Source: Chlamydiota bacterium (GTDB lineage: Bacteria; Chlamydiota; Chlamydiia; Chlamydiales; JAJFMK01). From it: 13,339 nucleotides of DNA. Below the pieces are notes generated by a model that was not told where the DNA came from, did no database searches, and saw nothing but the letters and a program-made list of their open reading frames with translations. Made by a program: the position numbers and the translations under genes. This document shows positions 6,448-11,928 of this stretch, one piece after another. Positions within the stretch are counted from its first letter, which is position 1. Each line of letters starts with the position of its first letter. The stretch is from assembly GCA_021772215.1 (NCBI GenBank), contig JAJFMK010000075.1:1-13339 (forward strand). The letters run 5' to 3'.

Positions 6448-7434
6448 ATGAAACCGATGAAACGCATTGCTATCACGGGGGGCTCAGGCAATATCGCCTA
6501 CAGCCTTCTCTTTCGAATCGCCCATGGGAACCTCTATGGGTATGATACGCCGATTGCTCTACACATCCTCGAAGTGGAGTCGATGATCCCGAATCTGGAA
6601 GGGGTAAAGATGGAGCTTGAAGACTGCTCTTTTCCGCTTCTCAAAGAGGTGCATGTCGGGTCGAACCCCCATGAACTTTTTAAAGATGTCGATCTGGCGA
6701 TCTTAATTGGCGCGAAGCCGCGCGGGCCTGGTATGGAGCGAAGAGACCTCCTGATGGAAAATGGGAAGATCTTCGTCGATCAAGGAGCGGCTCTTAACGC
6801 CTCGGCAAGTCCCGACTGTAAGGTGCTTGTTGTTGGAAACCCCTGTAACACCAACTGCTGGATCGCTAAGGAGAAGGCAAAACGGCTAAATCCGAAAAAT
6901 TTCTTCGCAATGACACGTCTCGATCAAAATCGCGCTAAAAGCCTTTTAGCTAACAAGGCGGGCTGTGACATCAGCGAGGTGAGCCAGATGGCTATCTGGG
7001 GTAACCACTCCGCTACGCAGGTGCCAGACTACACGCACGCTCTTATAAAGGGTAAAAAAGCAGAAGATGTGATCAAAGATCACGATTGGCTTAAAGGCGA
7101 ATTTGTGAGCCGTGTACAGCAGCGCGGCGCCGAGGTAATCAAAGCGCGCGGCAAGTCGTCGGCAGCCTCAGCCGCACACGCCATTATTGATACTGTGCGC
7201 TCTTTTGAAGGGCTCGACGGTATGGGAGAGTGGTTTTCTTTAGGATTAGATTCGACTGGCAACCCATACGGTATTCGCGACGACCTTATCTACTCCTTTC
7301 CCTGTATTTGGGAGCCGGGCGGCGTCCGTATTGTGGAAGACCTCAAGATCAATGATTACCTTCAAGAGAAGCTCCGCATCTCGGAAAAAGAGCTGATTGA
7401 AGAGCAGGGACAAATTGTAAGTTTTGCGAGGTAA
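6448..7434 (+). CDS. mdh: Malate dehydrogenase, chlamydial type
   Basis: 328 residues from ATG 6448. The frame is open from 6421, but an extended -10 predicts transcription from about 6427, and the 6448 start matches the family N-terminus better. No clear Shine-Dalgarno precedes any candidate; ATG 6457 is also possible. The enzyme oxidises malate to oxaloacetate with NAD in the TCA cycle. Numbered from 6421, visible features are the nucleotide-binding TGGSGNIA (19-26), substrate Arg residues in PRGPGMERRDLL (R101, R107), VGNPCNTN (138-145), RLDQNR (167-171) with the Arg/Asp pair, and the catalytic H196 in WGNHS. The extra residue pattern around RGKSSAASAA is typical of the MDH group shared by Chlamydia, Thermus and plant chloroplast-like enzymes. 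gltA begins one base after its stop, so the two sequential TCA steps are cotranscribed. Confidence 0.93.
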   Translation: MKPMKRIAITGGSGNIAYSLLFRIAHGNLYGYDTPIALHILEVESMIPNLEGVKMELEDCSFPLLKEVHVGSNPHELFKDVDLAILIGAKPRGPGMERRDLLMENGKIFVDQGAALNASASPDCKVLVVGNPCNTNCWIAKEKAKRLNPKNFFAMTRLDQNRAKSLLANKAGCDISEVSQMAIWGNHSATQVPDYTHALIKGKKAEDVIKDHDWLKGEFVSRVQQRGAEVIKARGKSSAASAAHAIIDTVRSFEGLDGMGEWFSLGLDSTGNPYGIRDDLIYSFPCIWEPGGVRIVEDLKINDYLQEKLRISEKELIEEQGQIVSFAR

Positions 7435-7435
7435 A

Positions 7436-8578
7436 ATGAGCGGTACCACTCTCTTTGAAGTCACTGAGGAGCACCTAAACAGAGGGCTTCGCGGCGTTCC
7501 TGTGGGAACTTGCTCCACCTCTCAGGTGAGACCTGAAGAGGGGCTCTACTATATGGGGCTTCCTGTGAGTGATCTGGCCCTAAAGAGCCCCGAAGAGGTG
7601 ATCTACCTGCTCTTCTATGGTAAATTTGCGAGTGATCAAGAGCTGACGCGCTTCAAACAGGAGCTTGTTAAACGCAGCTCTCTTCACTCTGACGCAAAAA
7701 AGGCCATATTCCAGCTTCCGAAGAAGGGAAGCGCGATGGATCACTTTTCGATCGCCATCATGCTGGCAGGTATGTATGAAAAGGTGGAGAATTATCGCGA
7801 AGATTGTCTCAATTTATTCGCTAAGATTCCTGAAATTGCCGCCCATGTGATTAACTCCTATGCGGGATGGGGCCAGACGCCTCCCACCAAGCCAGAATTG
7901 GGATACATGGAGAACTTTACCCAGATGCTCAATGTCCCGGGTAAGGATTCTGACGCTCTCAATGAGCTCTTTCGCCTCTTTAATGTGTTGCACTATGACC
8001 ATGGCGGTGGAAACCTCTCCACTTTCGTCGGTAAGGCTGTCAGCTCCGGCCTCGAGGATCTCTACGGCTCGATTGCGGCAGCGATGAACGCTCTGGCTGG
8101 CCCCAAACATGGCCGCGCGAATGCCGATACTCTCGCCTTTAACCGGGGACTTCTCGATGAGGTGGGAGATCCGACGCCAGAAAATGTCGAAAAGGCATTA
8201 AGAAAGAGGATCAAAGAGAAGCAGCTGATCTTCGGCTTTGGCCATGCGGTCCTTCGAGTGGAGGATTCGAGAGCTAAAATCTTCTATGAGGTGTTAGCAA
8301 GACGTTATCCGGATACCCCCTTAGCTAAGTTGGCACTCATTTTGCGTGAGGTGGGGCCCAAAGTGTTAAAAGAGAACCCTAAGATCTCCAACCCCTATCC
8401 CAATGTGGATGCGGTTTCGGGAACTGTGATGACTGAGGCTGGCTTCGCCTATCCCGAATTTTCTACCGTGCTCTTTGGGCTTTCGCGAACTGTCGGGATC
8501 TCGATCCAGATTATGCAAGAGCGCGAAGCGAATATTCCTATCTACCGACCAAAATATATCTTCAAGGCACCAATATGA
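7436..8578 (+). CDS. gltA: Citrate synthase
   Basis: 380 residues from ATG 7436, preceded by GCGAGGT. The frame continues four codons upstream to a TTG inside mdh, which is less likely. It condenses oxaloacetate with acetyl-CoA to citrate. Catalytic residues of the family are in place: H225 in GPKHGRAN, H270 in FGFGHAVLRVEDSRA and D325 in NPYPNVDAVSG. H189 in YDHGGGN and R351 in GLSRTVGI fit substrate contacts. The motif wording is closer to the mitochondrial-type enzyme than to the long allosteric type of E. coli. It takes the oxaloacetate made by mdh, one base upstream, and overlaps the next gene by ATGA. The genus Chlamydia lacks gltA, so its presence fits an environmental chlamydia with a fuller TCA cycle. 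Confidence 0.95.
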   Translation: MSGTTLFEVTEEHLNRGLRGVPVGTCSTSQVRPEEGLYYMGLPVSDLALKSPEEVIYLLFYGKFASDQELTRFKQELVKRSSLHSDAKKAIFQLPKKGSAMDHFSIAIMLAGMYEKVENYREDCLNLFAKIPEIAAHVINSYAGWGQTPPTKPELGYMENFTQMLNVPGKDSDALNELFRLFNVLHYDHGGGNLSTFVGKAVSSGLEDLYGSIAAAMNALAGPKHGRANADTLAFNRGLLDEVGDPTPENVEKALRKRIKEKQLIFGFGHAVLRVEDSRAKIFYEVLARRYPDTPLAKLALILREVGPKVLKENPKISNPYPNVDAVSGTVMTEAGFAYPEFSTVLFGLSRTVGISIQIMQEREANIPIYRPKYIFKAPI

Positions 8579-9372
8579 AAGAGCCATTTAATAGAGCCCT
8601 CAAACAGAGTTTTTGCTGGTCAAAATGGATCGGCTGTAGCGTAAGTATTGTCGTCATTGGATTGATCTTCCTCTTTTTTGGTACCTTGGCGGCATCTTCT
8701 GCAGGCTGGCTGAAAGCAACGCTTGGGTTATTGCCGCTCTTTTTGTCTGTGGGACTATTCTGTTCACTCGGTGTGATCTTAGTGAAGCTCTATGACGATG
8801 AATTGCAGAGGAAAAAGAGCACCCTCCTAAGCGTTGCTAAAGATTCGCTCCAACTGCTTCTTGGCACCTCCTACATAACCATTCCACTCTTCGTGCTCTT
8901 CATTGTCCTTTGGATCTTTTTAGGCCTCTATCAGCTCTTAAGTTACACACCGCTCTTTGGCTCATTTATTGGCGTTACGCTCTCCTTTGTTCCCTTTTTG
9001 ATCTACGTCGCCCTCTTTTTGATCCTTGCCATCTCCGTTATTACCCTCTTCTACCTCGTGCCACCTGTCGCCATCAACGGCTGGGAAGGTCGTGAGATCA
9101 TCAAACAGAAGCTCACCGAGATTCTCGTCGATCCCTTCAATCACGGCAAATATCTTCTGATCGCCCTTATCCCTCCAACTATTAGCCTCTTCATTCTCCT
9201 CTGGAGTGCCCGCATGGCTAAGCTCCACTTCAAAGAGGTTGAGATCGACCTCTTCGCCGTGCAGTGGGTGATTGTCCTGATCCCTTTTGCAGCTCTTTTA
9301 GCTCCATCGGTGCTCTTCTTCTTCAACTTCGCTCACGAGATCTACTCTAGAAATAGAGGTAAGTCTTCTTAA
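8575..9372 (+). CDS. Polytopic membrane protein of unknown function
   Basis: 265 residues. The start overlaps the gltA stop as ATGA, so translation is coupled. Hydrophobic segments at about 20-42, 50-71, 99-122, 128-162, 192-210 and 228-250 suggest six to seven spans, with a basic N-terminus (KEPFNRALKQ) and a basic C-terminal tail (RNRGKSS). There is no signal peptide and no conserved polar or charged motif inside the spans that I recognise as a transporter or enzyme site. The soluble loop near 164-190 (PPVAINGWEGREIIKQKLTE) is the most polar part. Being third in an mdh-gltA operon could mean a link to metabolite exchange or membrane assembly, but that is guesswork. Base composition matches the operon, so it belongs to the conserved chromosome rather than to the accessory segment that follows. 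Confidence 0.85.
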   Translation: MKEPFNRALKQSFCWSKWIGCSVSIVVIGLIFLFFGTLAASSAGWLKATLGLLPLFLSVGLFCSLGVILVKLYDDELQRKKSTLLSVAKDSLQLLLGTSYITIPLFVLFIVLWIFLGLYQLLSYTPLFGSFIGVTLSFVPFLIYVALFLILAISVITLFYLVPPVAINGWEGREIIKQKLTEILVDPFNHGKYLLIALIPPTISLFILLWSARMAKLHFKEVEIDLFAVQWVIVLIPFAALLAPSVLFFFNFAHEIYSRNRGKSS

Positions 9373-9460
9373 GGACGTCCTTTTACCCATAAGTCCATTA
9401 TTCTGCTCATCTTCTCCTCGGTGGAGACCCATGGCACCCTGCGTTTTATAACGTGTAGAG

Positions 9461-9500
9461 GATTGTGTATATGTTTTTGCACACACACTTATACACAATC
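9461..9500. repeat. Hairpin repeat, copy A, with DnaA-box-like arms
   Basis: The arm GATTGTGTATATGT (9461-9474) pairs with ACTTATACACAATC (9487-9500) with one mismatch, around a 12-base loop. The right arm contains TTATACACA (9489-9497), a match to the relaxed DnaA-box consensus TTATNCACA. The left arm carries the inverse with one change. The reverse complement of copy B at 11127-11162 matches this copy at all but about three positions, so the copies lie in opposite orientation. The surrounding 9373-9627 gap holds no convincing gene; just after the preceding stop is a short AAGGACGTCCTT palindrome followed by TT. Confidence 0.8.
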
Positions 9501-9627
9501 GTAATACTCTACCGATGTCCTTGGATAAACACCTTTGATATTTAAAATAATTGATTCATTATGTTATGCTTCAACTAATGTATAAGGTTTAAATTAATCA
9601 AAATTTAAAAAAAATAGGATAAGCAAG

Positions 9628-9798
9628 ATGAGTGCTGTTGAAAGAGCGATTGCCTATAACCGCGATGCTATTTTACCTATAAGCAAGTTTGCACCAAACA
9701 GTCGGCCTACTACAAGAAGAAACTGGGCCAAAGAGATTTATCGACCAAAAACGCGTCAATTCTTTTTCGCATCAAGAATAAGGTCACAAAAGAGTTGA
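9628..9798 (+). CDS. Short ORF, probably the 5' part of a frameshifted orphan gene
   Basis: 56 residues, beginning MSAVERAIAYNRDAI. The ATG at 9628 is preceded at a loose distance by AGGATAAGCAAG in an AT-rich leader, a believable start region. The ORF ends at TGA 9796-9798, overlapping by four bases (TTGA) the TTG that opens the next frame. That next frame is in fact free of stops from 9660 onward, so the two frames overlap for about 135 bases. Its translation there (containing YYKKKLGQRDLSTKNASILF) looks at least as protein-like as this one. The simplest reading is one gene of about 159 codons, 9628-10106, broken by a one-base change early on. I recognise no family. Confidence 0.4.
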   Translation: MSAVERAIAYNRDAILPISKFAPNSRPTTRRNWAKEIYRPKTRQFFFASRIRSQKS

Positions 9799-10106
9799 TT
9801 GGAGGTCTCGGCAAGGTAGCCTTTGCTTGGTTAGCAAAAGAGGCACATATTCGCAAAGATTGTGAAGAACTATATAAAAAGCGAGAATCTGAAGGTTTTG
9901 AGGGCTTGAGCCAGAGGAGCGCTACCTCCTCGGAACATTTCGGTGGTTTAGATAATTTTATGAAACAAGTATTTGATAATGATGGACCTGTTAGCGTTAA
10001 AAAATTTACAACTGAAACGGTGGAAGGTTATCGGGCTGATAGAGCAAGCCGCAAGAGAATAAACTCCAAGGAAGATGCACAAGACCCTAAGAATAATAAA
10101 AAATAA
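9795..10106 (+). CDS. Orphan hypothetical protein, probably the 3' part of a frameshifted gene
   Basis: 103 residues from TTG 9795. The same frame is open upstream to 9660 but contains no ATG there, so it probably lacks its own start and continues the ORF begun at 9628. The sequence is hydrophilic: KVAFAWLAKEAHIRKDCEELYKK (about 9-31) looks helical, the middle (EGFEGLSQRSATSSEHFGG) is likely a loop, and the tail from about 75 is rich in Arg, Lys, Asp and Asn and is probably disordered. There is no signal peptide, membrane span or known motif. It precedes the 140-residue orphan by 40 bases on the same strand in AT-rich DNA between the two hairpin repeats. A secreted effector is conceivable for such a protein in a chlamydia, but nothing in the sequence shows it. 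Confidence 0.45.
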   Translation: MIGGLGKVAFAWLAKEAHIRKDCEELYKKRESEGFEGLSQRSATSSEHFGGLDNFMKQVFDNDGPVSVKKFTTETVEGYRADRASRKRINSKEDAQDPKNNKK

Positions 10107-10146
10107 ATTAGATTTACTAGCTTAACAAAGGAAAAAGGAGGTAACA

Positions 10147-10569
10147 ATGTTTTCACCAGACGTGATTTTAACACGAAGTATGAGAAATGATCTCTATCAG
10201 ATTGCAGACGGAAATATTGCCAGGAGAAGAGCGAAAGGTAAAGAGGACAATTTTTCAACAAGAGATCTTGAGTACTCTTTAGTAGAGTATGCACTTTTTC
10301 AAAGGCTAGCCTATAAACAAAAGCACCAAGGAATTCCAGAAAGAGAACATAACTATCTTTATGAAAAAGCTCGTATTATGTCTATCGAAGCTACTCTTAA
10401 TGTATCTTCCGGTATTAATGAGAAAGAGTTGGTAGAAGAAGGAATAGCTAAAAGAGAATTAGAAGAGCACACAATAACGAAGCTCTTTCAACGCATATAT
10501 TCTAGTACTCTCGAAAAATATGTTGCCGATCAAGAAGAAAAAGAGCTCCGAGCGCTAAACAATCTCTAG
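10147..10569 (+). CDS. Orphan hypothetical protein with a perfect Shine-Dalgarno site
   Basis: 140 residues. The start is well supported: AAGGAGGT, the full complement of the 16S rRNA tail, lies at 10135-10142, four bases before the ATG. The protein is highly charged and looks all-helical, with segments such as LVEYALFQRLAYKQKHQG (about 45-62), EKARIMSIEATLN (73-85) and a Glu/Lys-rich C-terminal helix (ELEEHTITKLFQRIYSSTLEKY, about 104-125), which could form a coiled coil. There is no signal peptide, no membrane span and no cysteine pattern. I recognise no family. It is the only fully intact gene in the segment between the two hairpin repeats. It lies downstream of a broken ORF pair on the same strand, and low GC compared with the mdh-gltA operon suggests acquired or fast-evolving DNA. 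Confidence 0.75.
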   Translation: MFSPDVILTRSMRNDLYQIADGNIARRRAKGKEDNFSTRDLEYSLVEYALFQRLAYKQKHQGIPEREHNYLYEKARIMSIEATLNVSSGINEKELVEEGIAKRELEEHTITKLFQRIYSSTLEKYVADQEEKELRALNNL

Positions 10570-10597
10570 GGTGTAGTCTTTGTAAGAATGATTTCCA

Positions 10598-10777
10598 TCA
10601 ATAATCTAATGACTTTAGTACGTTTTCTAACAGCTTCACGAATACACCTGCTTTATCAGACGATTCAATATCAAAGACCTCCAGTACAACGAAGCCTAAG
10701 TAATCGAACAACGTAAACACTCACGAGCATTCATAGGATCAAAGATAATAACTGTTTTACCATTTTTCAAGTTTCAT
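10598..10777 (-). pseudogene. Decayed small gene with two apparent frameshifts
   Basis: Read on the minus strand from ATG 10777-10775, three frames join into one protein-like chain: MKLEK, then NGKTVIIFDPMNARECLR, then LFDYLGFVVLEVFD and on through KLLENVLKSLDY to a TGA at 10600-10598. The shifts fall near 10764 and 10711. Hydrophobic and charged residues alternate in a way expected of folded protein, and each piece ends close to where the next begins. No family is recognised. Short open stretches like this can arise by chance, so this is a suggestion rather than a firm call. Confidence 0.3.
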
Positions 10778-10969
10778 TTTCACTATGCAGTAGATAAAAC
10801 TTACCCTACTGATAATAAATATTATAAGCAAATCAGCAAAGCCTATACAATCACTAGAAGATCTTAAGCAAGAAAAAAAACAGCATTTGATATATTAGCT
10901 TCATTTCTGTTATCCTTGATTGCCACCAAATCCTTATCCTAGACTTTATATATATGACCAGATGCGTAA

Positions 10970-11127
10970 GGACGCGGGTGTTGTCTCAATCCAATGAACA
11001 AACAGGGACAAAAGAATCATCTGACTCACTTTGCACAGGTTCTTAAGGATTTAGATATTGAACTCATCTGTGCTAAGAGCCCCAAGCCAAAGGCCGAGTA
11101 GAGAGAGCCAATGGGACCCTTCAGGAT
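10970..11127 (+). pseudogene. Truncated, frameshifted transposase (integrase-core, ISNCY-like)
   Basis: From 10994 the frame reads MNKQGQKNHLTHFAQVLKDL, then DIELICAKSPKPKAE and a TAG at 11099. Shifting by one base at about 11093 restores KGRVERANGTLQD, the familiar end of the integrase catalytic core in ISNCY-type transposases (usual form: ICANSPQAKGRVERANGTLQDRLVKELRL). Adding one G in AAGGCC repairs it, so a single-base deletion is the likely lesion. The homology stops at 11127, exactly where hairpin repeat B begins. Everything upstream of about 10970 is missing or unrecognisable. It is a relic, not a working element, and marks the segment as a past insertion site. Confidence 0.7.
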
Positions 11128-11162
11128 TGTGTATAAGTTTGTGTGCAAAAACTTATACACAA
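11127..11162. repeat. Hairpin repeat, copy B, with two perfect inverted DnaA-box-like arms
   Basis: TTGTGTATAAGTTT (11127-11140) and AAACTTATACACAA (11149-11162) are perfect 14-base inverted arms around an 8-base loop GTGTGCAA. Each arm contains TTATACACA or its complement (11128-11136 and 11153-11161), matching the relaxed DnaA-box consensus. The loop shows the orientation to be opposite to copy A at 9461-9500. It abuts the end of the transposase relic. No T-run follows on either side, so it is not a classical intrinsic terminator. Confidence 0.85.
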
Positions 11163-11419
11163 CCTCAATGACCACTTCCAAGTTCCAGGTTTGCCACGAG
11201 TAAAATGTCTAAAAATTGATCATGAGTAATATCCTAGCAGCAAGTTTTTTGAGGCGCTACAGGCGATCAGCTAGGTGCTCGGCTAGGTGCTCGGCTTATA
11301 AATCCTCGATGCAATGAACGGCTTTTGATCAGCTTCAGTTGACCATTTTATTGTTCGTCATCTGACACGACTTTAGTCTAGCAACTATTGGGAAGATTTT
11401 TGTTACGGAGATATTTTAT
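11163..11419. other. Non-coding stretch after hairpin B
   Basis: I see no gene here on either strand. Together with 10778-10969 it makes up the non-coding part of the decayed segment 10570-11419. The only structure noticed is a 12-base tandem duplication at 11270-11296. Base composition is mixed, with AT-rich patches. Confidence 0.5.
11270..11296. repeat. Tandem 12-base duplication
   Basis: GCTAGGTGCTCG occurs at 11270-11281 and again, identically, at 11282-11293, followed by a partial third unit GCT. It probably reflects replication slippage in DNA under no selection. No gene overlaps it. Confidence 0.8.
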
Positions 11420-11917
11420 TCAACCATTCGATGACTCGCTTGAATTGTCGTTGCCCCCGATGAGGGTAAATACTAAAACAACAACGAAAATCCCTATCCC
11501 GTAACAAAGCAAACCATATAAAGGAACCATTTCTCGGGTTTCATTTTTTTTATCACTTTCGCCTCTATTTATCAGTGCTGATGTATCGCTTGGGTTCTCG
11601 GTGTCATCATTGATACGAATGAATTCACTTAATTTGCCCGTAAAATCAGAAAATGTTCGCTCTCAGAGGATGTTTTTAAGGGCAATATCTTTGTTTGGGA
11701 TTGTACTTAAAGTCTCAGTTGCAAACTGCTGGCTTCGTCTTGCAAGAGAGAGATGAGGAGTTTGCCCCTTTAGCGTTCCTTTGCAGTGACTGCATTGGCT
11801 CGTTGGATCAGCCTGTTGTATCGTATGACCACAGTTAGTCACAACTGGACGGCTCATCAACTTACCACTACTAAAAAACTCGGATGGGATGTAGGTATTT
11901 GCTACTACTAATTCATT
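11420..11917 (-). pseudogene. U-box-like protein with C-terminal membrane anchor, interrupted by one in-frame TGA
   Basis: On the minus strand one frame runs from 11917 to a TGA at 11422-11420, broken only by a TGA at 11665-11663. The N-terminal part reads IPSEFFSSGKLMSRPVVTNC then GHTIQQ, which lines up with the U-box consensus (IPDEF-CPI-ELM-DPV-T-CGHT). A C-S-H-C pair and TPHLSLARRS follow, also U-box-like. U-boxes recruit ubiquitin-charged E2 enzymes; in chlamydiae such domains occur in host-directed proteins. After the TGA the frame continues through a polar linker and a clear membrane span (LYGLLCYGIGIFVVVLVFTLIGG) to a short polar tail. The intact 5' ORF starts at TTG 11860 or ATG 11857, inside the U-box. 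The only upstream ATG (11916-11914) is out of frame by one base, so the 5' end is probably damaged too. It lies 11 bases behind uvrA on the same strand. Confidence 0.6.
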
Positions 11918-11928
11918 TTAAGTTTGCA

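Noticed and set aside
7424..7435. gltA start at TTG 7424
   Set aside because: It would overlap mdh by 11 bases; the ATG at 7436 has a ribosome site and a one-base gap from mdh.
9371..9384. AAGGACGTCCTT palindrome as an intrinsic terminator after the mdh-gltA operon
   Set aside because: The stem can be only four pairs with a four-base loop and just a short T-run, too weak to call.
9298..9498. 66-codon minus-strand ORF overlapping the end of the membrane protein gene and hairpin A
   Set aside because: Its C-terminal part is antisense to a well-supported coding gene and its start lies in the hairpin repeat; no motif or ribosome site supports it.
9743..9754. Programmed -1 frameshift site (CCAAAAACG) in the orphan ORF pair
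   Set aside because: Only the A-site codon could re-pair after slipping; it does not fit the X XXY YYZ pattern, so a simple mutation is more likely.
9461..11162. Hairpin pair as CRISPR repeats
   Set aside because: Only two copies, inverted and 1.7 kb apart, without spacers or cas genes.
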